From Streptomyces sp. NBC_01231 (GTDB taxonomy: Bacteria > Actinomycetota > Actinomycetes > Streptomycetales > Streptomycetaceae): DNA of 64,000 nt. The stretch lies in NCBI GenBank assembly GCA_035999765.1, contig CP108521.1:5146001-5210000 (forward strand), read 5' to 3'. Under the pieces are notes generated by a model, which worked only from the letters and a program-made list of their open reading frames with translations, did not search any database and was not told where the DNA came from. Shown in pieces: positions 56,291-64,000 of this stretch (its first letter is position 1; each line of letters begins with the position of its first letter). The position numbers and the translations under genes are program-made.

Positions 56291-57733
56291 TCAGCCCTGC
56301 TCGGCCCACCACTCCTTGAGCGCGGCCACCGCCTCATCGTGTTTCATGGGCCCGTTCTCCAGCCGGAGCTCCAGCATGTGCTGGTACGCACGGCCGATGG
56401 CCGGGCCCGGGCTGATGCCCAGGATTTCCATGATCTGGTTGCCGTCGAGGTCCGGACGGATCGCGTCCAGCTCCTCCTGTTCCTGAAGCTGAGCGATCCG
56501 CTCCTCCAAGCCGTCATACGCCCGCGAGAGCGCAGCGGCCTTGCGCTTGTTCCGCGTCGTGCAGTCCGAGCGGGTCAGCTTGTGGAGGCGGTCGAGCAGG
56601 GGGCCCGCGTCACGGACATAGCGGCGGACCGCGGAGTCCGTCCAGTCACCTGTGCCGTAGCCATGGAAGCGCAGGTGGAGTTCGACGAGACGCGAGACCT
56701 CCTTCACCAGGTCGTTGGAGTACTTCAGCGCGGTCATGCGCTTCTTGGTCATCTTCGCCCCGACCACCTCGTGGTGATGGAAGGAAACCCTGCCGTCCTT
56801 CTCAAAGCGACGAGTTCGCGGCTTGCCGATGTCGTGCAGCAGGGCGGCCAGACGCAGGGTCAGGTCCGCGCCGCTCTCCTCCAGAGCGATCGCCTGCTCC
56901 AGAACGATCAGCGTGTGCTCGTAGACGTCCTTGTGCCGGTGGTGCTCGTCGCTCTCCAGGCGCAGCGCCGGAAGCTCGGGCAGCACGTGGTCGGCAAGCC
57001 CGGAATCCACCAGCAGCGTCAGGCCCTTGCGCGGGTGCGTGGACAGGATCAGCTTGTTCAGTTCGTCCCGGACCCGCTCGGCCGAGACGATCTCGATGCG
57101 CCCGGCCATCTCCTTCATGGCCGTGACGACCTCGGGGGCGACCTCGAAGTCGAGCTGGGCCGCGAAGCGCGCGGCCCGCATCATCCTCAGCGGGTCGTCC
57201 GAGAAGGACTCCTCGGGCGTGCCCGGAGTACGCAGCACACGCGCCGCGAGGTCGTCGCGCCCACCGTGCGGATCGATGAACTCCTTCTCCGGCAGCGCGA
57301 CGGCCATCGCGTTCACAGTGAAGTCGCGACGGACCAGATCCTCCTCGATGGAGTCGCCGTACCTCACCTCGGGCTTGCGTGAGGTCCGGTCGTACGCCTC
57401 CGACCGGTACGTGGTCACCTCGATCTGGTAGCCGTCCTTCTGCGCCCCGACCGTGCCGAAGGCGATCCCGACCTCCCACACGGCGTCCGCCCACGGCCGG
57501 ACGATCTTCAGTACGTCCTCGGGGCGGGCGTCGGTCGTGAAGTCCAGGTCGTTGCCGAGCCGGCCGAGCAACGCGTCCCGGACCGAGCCGCCGACCAGGG
57601 CGAGGGAGAACCCGGCCTCCTGGAAGCGGCGGGCGAGATCGTCGGCGACAGGGGCGACCCGCAGCAGTTCACTCACCGCGCGGTGCTGCACCTGGCTCAG
57701 GGCACTGGAGGTGTCTTCGTTGGCGTTCGGCAC
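56291..57733 (-). CDS. cca: CCA tRNA nucleotidyltransferase
   Basis: A 480-residue class II nucleotidyltransferase that adds or repairs tRNA 3'-CCA. The head has LVGGSVRDALLGRLGNDLDF with catalytic Asp pair, and RRDFTVNAMAVALPEKEFID. An HD domain carries LAALLHDIGKPRT, so a phosphohydrolase activity is possible. The RNA-binding C-terminal domain follows. GTG 57733 is chosen; a TACCCT -10-like box ends about 9 nt upstream, so the transcript may be leaderless. A poly(A) polymerase role cannot be excluded. Confidence 0.94.
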   Translation of the reverse strand: MPNANEDTSSALSQVQHRAVSELLRVAPVADDLARRFQEAGFSLALVGGSVRDALLGRLGNDLDFTTDARPEDVLKIVRPWADAVWEVGIAFGTVGAQKDGYQIEVTTYRSEAYDRTSRKPEVRYGDSIEEDLVRRDFTVNAMAVALPEKEFIDPHGGRDDLAARVLRTPGTPEESFSDDPLRMMRAARFAAQLDFEVAPEVVTAMKEMAGRIEIVSAERVRDELNKLILSTHPRKGLTLLVDSGLADHVLPELPALRLESDEHHRHKDVYEHTLIVLEQAIALEESGADLTLRLAALLHDIGKPRTRRFEKDGRVSFHHHEVVGAKMTKKRMTALKYSNDLVKEVSRLVELHLRFHGYGTGDWTDSAVRRYVRDAGPLLDRLHKLTRSDCTTRNKRKAAALSRAYDGLEERIAQLQEQEELDAIRPDLDGNQIMEILGISPGPAIGRAYQHMLELRLENGPMKHDEAVAALKEWWAEQG

Positions 57734-57990
57734 AACAGAAAAGGGTACGTGGCCCGGGCGACCGCGAGCACCTCCATTGAATACGCACAGACCCTCCACT
57801 CGGGCCTGTACGAGGCCCGCCCTCGAACGGCACGCACGCGACCCCTTTTATACGTGCACATTCGGGACAGCATGACGTCCTTCCCTGATCTTGCAGAGCA
57901 GTCCGCGGCACTTCCCCTCAGCGCGCATCGTTACCATGCGTGGACGCACATTCCGACGACCACTGACGACGACGAGGGACGGGCGAGCGC

Positions 57991-60351
57991 GTGGCCGAGG
58001 CGGCAGACTTCCAGGGGACCAGTGCCTCACCTGCCCGCCGCTGGCTGCGGCGCACCGGAGCCCTGCTCGCCGGGGCGCCCCTGCTGGCCGGACTGCTGCA
58101 GCTGCCCACCGCCACACCCGCGCGGGCCGCCGACTCGGGCACCGTCTCCGTGGCCCTCGACACACTCACTCCCAGTGCCCCCACAGACGGCGACACAGTC
58201 ATCGTGTCGGGCACGGTGACCAACACCGGCAAGCAGGCAGTCACGGACGCCCACGTGGGACTGCGGGTGGGCCCCGAGCTGACCACCCGCTCGGCCATCG
58301 ACAACGCCACCAAGAACAGCAACGACATGCAGGCGGCCACCGGCCCGGAGGTCGGCGGCAAGTACATCGAGAAGTTCTCCCAGCTGACGCCAGGCGTCGC
58401 CGAGCCCTTCTCCATCTCGGTTCCGGTCGACGATCTGGACCTCGGCGACAGCGGCGTCTATCAACTCGCCGTCTCGCTCTCCGGGGAGACGTCCGCGCAG
58501 CCCTGGGAGCAGGTGCTCGGTATGGAGCGGACGTTCCTGCCGTGGCAGTCCGACGAGGCTGACACCCGGACAAGGACGACGTACCTGTGGCCCCTGATCT
58601 CCACCGCCCACATGACGGCGGAGACTGGGTCGAACGAGCAGCAGACGCCCGTCTTCCTCAACGACGACCTGGCCAAGGAGATCTCTCCGGGCGGCCGCCT
58701 CGATCAGCTCCTGTCACTGGGCAAGGACCTCGACGTCACCTGGGTGATCGACCCGGATCTGCTGGCATCCGTCGACGCGATGACCCGCACCTACCGGGTC
58801 AGGTCCGGTGACACGACCCGGGCGGGCACCTATCAGGCCGTCGCCAAGCAGTGGCTCGCCGAGCTGCAGGACGCGGTGGCGGCCAAGGAAGTCGTCGCCC
58901 TCCCCTTCGCCGACCCGGATCTCGCCTCCCTCGCGCACAACGGCACAAGCGTCACCGGCTCCCTCAGCCATCTCAAGGAGGCCACCGACGTCGCCGCCAC
59001 CACGGTGCGCACCGTGCTCCACGTGACACCGAGCACCGACTTCGCCTGGCCGGTCGAGGGCGCGGTTGACCCGTCGATCGTGAAGGTCGCCACCTCCGCC
59101 GGCGCCGACAAGGTGATCGCGCGCAGCGACAGTCTGCAGGAGACGGGCAGCCTGTCGTACACGCCCTCGGCGGCCCGCCCCATCGGCGGCGGCACCACGG
59201 CGGTCGTCGCGGACGCGCGGCTGTCGACAGCGTTCCAGGGCGACCTGACGAAGGCCTCCGCCTCCACGCTCGCCGTGCAGAATTTCCTCGCCCAGAGCCT
59301 CGCCCTCGACCTTCAGACGCACAAGCAGCGCAGCGTCGTCGTCGCCCCGCAGCGCATGCCGTCGGCGCGCCAGGCCCAGGCGATGGCCGAGGCGCTGACC
59401 GCCCTGCAGAGCAGCAACTGGTCCGAGTCGCAGGAGCTCACCGCGGCGGCCGCCGCCAAGCCGGACGCGGCGGCCACCACGACCGTGCCGTCGACGTCCA
59501 GGTATCCCTCCTCGCTGCGCAAGCAGGAGCTGACTCGGTCGGCCTTCATGGCGATCGCGACCACGCAGGACAAGCTCGACAACTTCAAGGTGATCCTCAG
59601 CGATCAGTCCCGGGTGGTGACCCCCTTCGGGCGGGCCGTGAACCGCGAGATGTCCACGTCCTGGCGCGGCCGGGCCACAGCGGCGCGTTCCTTCCGGAGT
59701 GACGTCGAGGCGTACGTGGACGAGCTGACCGATCAGGTCAAGCTGATCGACAAGTCCGAGACCAAGCTCTCCGGGCGCAGCGCCACGATCCCGGTGACCG
59801 TGCAGAACAACCTGGTGCAGGGCGCGGACCACCTGGTGCTGCGGCTCACCTCACTGAGCCCGAAGCGCCTGGAGATCGGCGACGACGCCTACTACGAACA
59901 GCCTGTCGAGGTCTCCGGCGGTCACAGCCAGACGGTGAAGTTCCCCACGACGGCGAAGGCCAACGGTCAGGCCAGGGTGGTCGCCCAGCTGTACACGGAG
60001 GACGGACAGGTGTACGGCGCCCCCGTCAGGTTCGACGTGAAGGTCACGGAGTTCACGGCCACTGTGATGCTGGTCATCGGCGGCGGTTTCCTCCTGCTCG
60101 TTCTCGCCGGCTTCCGGATGTACACCCAGCGCAAGCGCGCGGCCGCCCGCGAGACCGAGGAGGACGGCCCCGACGAGACGGGCGAGGCCGTCGACGCCCC
60201 GGAGAACCCCGACGGCGGCGACGACCGTCTCAAGGGGGAGTCCGACACCAGGAGCCGGGCAGACGACCCGCAGCAGCCGAGTGACCCGGCACCGGACACC
60301 GCAGCGGAAAGCGCCGACCCTTCCGGCACGGGTGAGAGAGTGGACCGTTGA
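57991..60351 (+). CDS. DUF6049-like secreted membrane-anchored protein
   Basis: A 786-residue protein. A signal peptide spans residues ~15-45 (TGALLAGAPLLAGLLQLP, then ATPARA-ADSG). A long extracytoplasmic domain follows, with LIDK and FAWPVEG elements of the DUF6049 type, then one TM helix (VMLVIGGGFLLLVLAGFRMY, ~residues 695-714), then a charged cytoplasmic tail. It is immediately upstream of murJ (44 bp), an arrangement conserved in actinobacteria, so a wall-synthesis role is inferred. GTG 57991 is the chosen start. Confidence 0.82.
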   Translation: MAEAADFQGTSASPARRWLRRTGALLAGAPLLAGLLQLPTATPARAADSGTVSVALDTLTPSAPTDGDTVIVSGTVTNTGKQAVTDAHVGLRVGPELTTRSAIDNATKNSNDMQAATGPEVGGKYIEKFSQLTPGVAEPFSISVPVDDLDLGDSGVYQLAVSLSGETSAQPWEQVLGMERTFLPWQSDEADTRTRTTYLWPLISTAHMTAETGSNEQQTPVFLNDDLAKEISPGGRLDQLLSLGKDLDVTWVIDPDLLASVDAMTRTYRVRSGDTTRAGTYQAVAKQWLAELQDAVAAKEVVALPFADPDLASLAHNGTSVTGSLSHLKEATDVAATTVRTVLHVTPSTDFAWPVEGAVDPSIVKVATSAGADKVIARSDSLQETGSLSYTPSAARPIGGGTTAVVADARLSTAFQGDLTKASASTLAVQNFLAQSLALDLQTHKQRSVVVAPQRMPSARQAQAMAEALTALQSSNWSESQELTAAAAAKPDAAATTTVPSTSRYPSSLRKQELTRSAFMAIATTQDKLDNFKVILSDQSRVVTPFGRAVNREMSTSWRGRATAARSFRSDVEAYVDELTDQVKLIDKSETKLSGRSATIPVTVQNNLVQGADHLVLRLTSLSPKRLEIGDDAYYEQPVEVSGGHSQTVKFPTTAKANGQARVVAQLYTEDGQVYGAPVRFDVKVTEFTATVMLVIGGGFLLLVLAGFRMYTQRKRAAARETEEDGPDETGEAVDAPENPDGGDDRLKGESDTRSRADDPQQPSDPAPDTAAESADPSGTGERVDR

Positions 60352-60395
60352 GGATGTCGTGGCCGGTGGGCCCGGGACGATGAGGTGGGGTAACC

Positions 60396-62660
60396 ATGAA
60401 CGCGCCGTACGACGGTGACCGCGGCGAGGCCGCGGGCGGCTCGGGCCACCCCGAGGGCCCGCCGCCTCAGGACGGCCAGGTCCCGCCGCAGTCCCCCGCC
60501 GACATGTACCTCCAGGACGCCTACGACCAGGACCCCTACCGCGCGCAGGACATCTACGCCCAGGATCCGGTCGCCGAGGCGCTCTACGACCGCGCCGCAC
60601 ACCCACCGCCGGCCCCGGGCACGTACCAGCCGCAGCAGCCCCTGTACGCCCAGCCTCCCCAGTCGCCGTACGCCCCTGACCCACACCTGTGGGCACAGAC
60701 CCCGGCGCCCGAGCCGGAGGGCCCGACCCAGTACCTGCCGTACGGCGACGATCCCCGCACCACCCAGTTCGTGGGTGTCGACGATCTGGTGACCCAGGCC
60801 GGCGAAGAGCGCCACGAGCCGGATGCCTTCGCGCATCTCTTCCGGGACCAGCAGCAGGGCGGCTACCCGGCCTCGGAACTCCCGTCGGCGCCGGGTCCGG
60901 CGGCGGCCTCGAGTGTTCAGGTACCGGCACCGCAGTACCAGGCCCCCGCGGCCCCCGCGCCCGCGCCCGATCAGACCATGGAACTCGGGACCGCGGCCGT
61001 CGTGGCTCCGGCACCGCCCGCGAAGAAGAGCGGGAAGGCCGCGGGTCTGCTGAAGTCGAGCGCCGTCATGGCGGCCGGCACGATGGTCTCCCGCCTCACC
61101 GGCTTCATCCGCTCGGCGCTGATCGTGGCGGCACTGGGCCTCGGCCTGCTCGGCGACTCCTTCCAGGTCGCGTACCAGCTGCCGACGATGATCTACATCC
61201 TGACCGTCGGCGGTGGCCTCAACTCCGTCTTCGTGCCGCAGCTCGTTCGGGCGATGAAAGAGGACGAGGACGGCGGCCAGGCCTTTGCGAACCGCCTGCT
61301 GACGCTGGTGATGGTGGTCCTGGCCGCACTCACCGGTCTCGCGATGTTCGCGGCGCCCCTGCTGGTTCGTATGCTGTCGAACCCGGTTGCCGGCAATCCG
61401 GCGGCCAACGAGGTCGCCATCACCTTCACCCGTTACTTCCTGCCCTCGATCTTCTTCATGGGCATTCACGTGGTGATGGGGCAGATCCTCAACGCCCGCG
61501 GGAAGTTCGGCGCGATGATGTGGACCCCGGTCCTGAACAACATCGTCATCATCGTGACACTCGGCACGTTCATCTGGGTGTACGGCACGTCGGCGAACTC
61601 CCAGATGAGCGTGACGAGCATTCCGCCGGAGGGCCAGCGGCTCCTCGGTATCGGCGTCTTCCTCGGCCTGGTCGTCCAAGCGCTCGCGATGATCCCGTAC
61701 CTGCGTGAGACCGGCTTCAGGATGCGGCTGCGGTTCGACTGGAAGGGCCACGGTCTCGGCAAGGCCGCCATGCTCGCCAAGTGGACCATTCTTTTCGTCC
61801 TGGCCAACCAGGCGGGTGCGCTCGTCGTCACCCAGTTGTCCACAGCCTCCGGCATCGACTCGGGGGTCAAGGGCACCGGCTTCGCCGCCTACGCCAACGC
61901 CCAGCTGATCTGGGGCCTGCCGCAGGCCATCATCACCGTCTCCCTGATGGCCGCCCTGCTGCCGCGCATCTCCCGCTCCGCGGCGGAGGACGACCCCGGA
62001 GCCGTCCGCGACGACATCTCGCAGGGCCTGCGGACCACCGCTGTCGCCATCGTGCCGATCGCCTTCGGCTTCCTCGCGCTCGGCATCCCGATGTGCACGC
62101 TGATCTTCGGCTCCTCAGGCATCAGCGAGGCCACGAACATGGGGTACATGCTGATGGCCTTCGCCCTCGGCTTGATCCCGTACTCGGTGCAGTACGTCGT
62201 CCTGCGCGCCTTCTACGCCTACGAGGACACCCGCACCCCCTTCTACAACACGGTGATAGTGGCCGCGGTCAACGCGAGCGCCTCGGCGCTCTGCTACGTC
62301 GTACTGCCGCCCCGCTGGGCGGTGGTGGGCATGTCCGCCTCGTACGGTCTGGCCTACGCGATCGGTGTCGGTGTCGCCTGGAACCGACTACGCAAGCGGC
62401 TGGGTGGCGACCTGGACGGCAATCGCGTGCTGCGTACGTACGCCAGACTGTGCATCGCCTCGGTGCCGGCTGCGCTGCTCAGCGGCGCTGCCTGCTACGG
62501 CATCGCCCACTCGCTCGGCCAGGGCGTCCTCGGCTCCTTCGCGGCCCTGATCGCAGGTGGCGCGGTGCTGCTAGGGGTCTTCTTCGTCGCTGCTCGCCGC
62601 ATGCGCATCGAGGAACTGAACTCGCTGGTCGGCATGGTGCGAGGGCGCCTGGGACGCTGA
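60396..62660 (+). CDS. murJ: lipid II flippase MurJ (MviN)
   Basis: A 754-residue MVF transporter that flips lipid II across the membrane. A Pro/Gln-rich cytoplasmic extension (~residues 1-210) precedes about 14 TM helices starting LLKSSAVMAAGTMVSRLTGF (~215). Conserved motifs are NARGKFGAMMWTPVLNN and AFYAYEDTRTPFYNT. The N-terminal extension is longer than in Gram-negative MurJ. It is downstream of the DUF6049 gene and followed by a pseudokinase gene, matching the actinobacterial MurJ module. Confidence 0.95.
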   Translation: MNAPYDGDRGEAAGGSGHPEGPPPQDGQVPPQSPADMYLQDAYDQDPYRAQDIYAQDPVAEALYDRAAHPPPAPGTYQPQQPLYAQPPQSPYAPDPHLWAQTPAPEPEGPTQYLPYGDDPRTTQFVGVDDLVTQAGEERHEPDAFAHLFRDQQQGGYPASELPSAPGPAAASSVQVPAPQYQAPAAPAPAPDQTMELGTAAVVAPAPPAKKSGKAAGLLKSSAVMAAGTMVSRLTGFIRSALIVAALGLGLLGDSFQVAYQLPTMIYILTVGGGLNSVFVPQLVRAMKEDEDGGQAFANRLLTLVMVVLAALTGLAMFAAPLLVRMLSNPVAGNPAANEVAITFTRYFLPSIFFMGIHVVMGQILNARGKFGAMMWTPVLNNIVIIVTLGTFIWVYGTSANSQMSVTSIPPEGQRLLGIGVFLGLVVQALAMIPYLRETGFRMRLRFDWKGHGLGKAAMLAKWTILFVLANQAGALVVTQLSTASGIDSGVKGTGFAAYANAQLIWGLPQAIITVSLMAALLPRISRSAAEDDPGAVRDDISQGLRTTAVAIVPIAFGFLALGIPMCTLIFGSSGISEATNMGYMLMAFALGLIPYSVQYVVLRAFYAYEDTRTPFYNTVIVAAVNASASALCYVVLPPRWAVVGMSASYGLAYAIGVGVAWNRLRKRLGGDLDGNRVLRTYARLCIASVPAALLSGAACYGIAHSLGQGVLGSFAALIAGGAVLLGVFFVAARRMRIEELNSLVGMVRGRLGR

Positions 62661-62778
62661 GGCGCGGGTACGCGCACAACCATCGTCCGCCCCCGTGTGT
62701 CGTGCATGGCGGCGGACTGTGGGCACAATTGGTTTCGGCGTCGCACGACGCGCAATGGATGGGGAGGCAGGGACGACG

Positions 62779-64000
62779 GTGGCGGAACGGAGCACGGCTG
62801 CCGTCGACGTGGCAGACAACAGCGGCGACGAGCCGCTGACCGCCAAGGCGGACCAGTCCACGGCCGACGGGGTGGCCAAGAACCGGGAGCGGGACACGGA
62901 AGACGTCGAGGCACAGGGGAGTGGCGGGACCGAGAGTCCCGGGAAGGCGTCACCGCCGGAGCTGCACAGTGGCCACAAGCTCGCCAGACGGTACCGCCTT
63001 GAGGAGTGCGTCACCCGTCTGGACGGATTCAGCAGTTGGCGTGCCGTGGACGAGAAACTGCGGCGTGCCGTCGGCGTCCACCTCTTGCCCGCGGAGCACT
63101 CGCGGGCCCGTTCGGTGCTGGCCGCGGCCCGCTCCTCCGCGCTGCTGGGCGATCCGCGCTTCGTCCAAGTCCTCGACGCCGTCGAGGAGAACGACCTTGT
63201 CTACGTCGTCCACGAGTGGCTGCCGGACGCCACCGAGCTGTCCACACTGCTGGCCTCCGGCCCACTGGACGTGTACGACGCCTCCCAGATGGTCAGCCAG
63301 ATCTCCTCCGCCATGGCCGCCGCCCACCGCGAGGGCTTGGCGCACCTTCGGCTGAACCCGAACGCCGTCCTACGCACCTCGACCGGCCAGTGGCGCATCC
63401 GCGGCCTCGCCGTGAACGCGGCACTGCGCGGCATCAGTTCCGAGACCCCGCAGCGCACCGACACGGAGGCGATCGGTGCCCTGCTGTACGCGGCGCTCAC
63501 CCAGCGCTGGCCGTACGAGAGCGACGCCTACGGTCTGTCCGGCCTGCCCAAGGACATCGGTCTCATCGCCCCCGACCAGGTGCGCGCGGGGGTCCACCGC
63601 GGTCTGTCCGAGCTCTCCATGCGGGCACTCGCCAACGACGGCGCCACCGCATCGCGCCACGAGTCCCCGTGCACCACGCCGGAGGAACTGGTCAAGGCGA
63701 TCGCCGAGATGCCTCGCATCCGTCCGCCGGAGCCCACGTTCACCGCCCCGCCGGACTACCAGCGCACGACGTACCAGCAGGGCACGTACGGCCGCCCGTC
63801 CGCGCACCCGGGTGCCACGCAGCCGGTCGCCGCCCCGCCGCCCCCGCTGCAGACCCGTACCGGCAAGGCGTTGAAGTGGGCTGTCTCGGCCCTCCTCATC
63901 GCCGCGCTGGGGTTGGGCAGTTGGCAGCTGGCGGACGCGCTGATGGATCAGGGCAACAAGTCCGACGACACCGGCAACACGCAGACGACCGACGGGGACG
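62779..64000 (+). CDS. MurJ-associated pseudokinase (partial, cut at window end)
   Basis: An open frame of at least 407 codons to the window edge. A protein-kinase-like fold (from about residue 75, GHKLARRYRLEE) lacks key catalytic residues. The HRD-equivalent segment reads AHREGLAHLRLNPNAVLR, with no HRD Asp, and the DFG position is RIRGLAVNA. A TM helix (KWAVSALLIAALGLGSWQLA) lies at ~residues 366-385. In mycobacteria a pseudokinase domain fused to MviN is phosphorylated by PknB and binds FhaA; the Streptomyces version is a separate protein. GTG 62779 has AGGGA upstream; ATG 62755 is alternative. Confidence 0.82.
   Translation, partial: MAERSTAAVDVADNSGDEPLTAKADQSTADGVAKNRERDTEDVEAQGSGGTESPGKASPPELHSGHKLARRYRLEECVTRLDGFSSWRAVDEKLRRAVGVHLLPAEHSRARSVLAAARSSALLGDPRFVQVLDAVEENDLVYVVHEWLPDATELSTLLASGPLDVYDASQMVSQISSAMAAAHREGLAHLRLNPNAVLRTSTGQWRIRGLAVNAALRGISSETPQRTDTEAIGALLYAALTQRWPYESDAYGLSGLPKDIGLIAPDQVRAGVHRGLSELSMRALANDGATASRHESPCTTPEELVKAIAEMPRIRPPEPTFTAPPDYQRTTYQQGTYGRPSAHPGATQPVAAPPPPLQTRTGKALKWAVSALLIAALGLGSWQLADALMDQGNKSDDTGNTQTTDGD

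Noticed and set aside
61836..61844. Perfect DnaA box TTGTCCACA inside murJ
   Set aside because: A single box in coding sequence is expected by chance; no companion boxes nearby.

Overview
The window is high-GC actinobacterial DNA, almost certainly from a Streptomyces chromosome. The evidence is codon use with strong G/C at third positions, many GTG starts, the ssgA/ssgR sporulation pair, a rpsF-ssb-rpsR-rplI-MATE-dnaB block, a Rex-controlled cydABCD operon, and a dense cluster of 14-bp ParB sites (GTTTCACGTGAAAC). From memory, the gene order matches the S. coelicolor core region on one side of oriC. The right edge (DUF6049-murJ-pseudokinase) is the segment that usually precedes sigM, trxAB, parAB and dnaA, so oriC should lie a short distance beyond position 64000. 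There is no rRNA, tRNA, CRISPR array or intact mobile element.

Layout. 1-3.9 kb: leftward four-gene ABC-2 exporter (two ATPases, two permeases) with a small conserved ORF downstream. 3.9-11.2 kb: alpha/beta-hydrolase-SDR fusion, an internally deleted metal-dependent hydrolase remnant, MerR, kptA (RNA 2'-phosphotransferase), LLM oxidoreductase, HAD phosphatase, M23 peptidase. 11.3-18.7 kb: cydCD-cydB-cydA with a Rex operator, then hisC. 19-26.8 kb: LacI regulator, metallophosphatase, membrane protein, thiC with a TPP riboswitch, YibE/F-like protein. 26.9-31.4 kb: ssgA/ssgR, DUF5326 protein, cupin, small membrane protein, ptpA, PLP-dependent gamma-lyase. 31.6-39 kb: LysR, Nudix, flavohemoprotein-like enzyme, HAD, two GNATs, serine hydrolase. 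39.1-39.8 kb: a scar holding decayed tetR and FAD-monooxygenase pieces. 39.8-45 kb: dnaB, MATE, rplI, rpsR, ssb, rpsF. 45.2-64 kb: FemX, alanine-racemase-like protein, GT87 mannosyltransferase-like protein, class A PBP, PadR, inositol-phosphate synthase, MFS, CCA-adding enzyme, DUF6049, MurJ and a truncated pseudokinase.

How it works together. The right half is mostly core replication, translation and cell-wall machinery: DnaB and SSB, S6/S18/L9, FemX, PBP, MurJ and its likely pseudokinase partner. SsgA controls sporulation septation, and Rex couples cytochrome bd to NADH/NAD+ state. Overlaid on the genes is chromosome-organising sequence: eight perfect parS sites, two one-mismatch sites and one degenerate site, plus several DnaA-box pairs or clusters outside oriC. 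Some parS sites sit inside other elements: the cydCD start codon, an MFS coding sequence, convergent-gene palindromes, and the variable part of the thiC riboswitch. I saw no clearly novel multi-gene system. The most unusual items are these embedded parS sites, the extra-oriC DnaA boxes, the in-frame deleted hydrolase whose operon junctions are preserved, and the two-gene scar next to dnaB.
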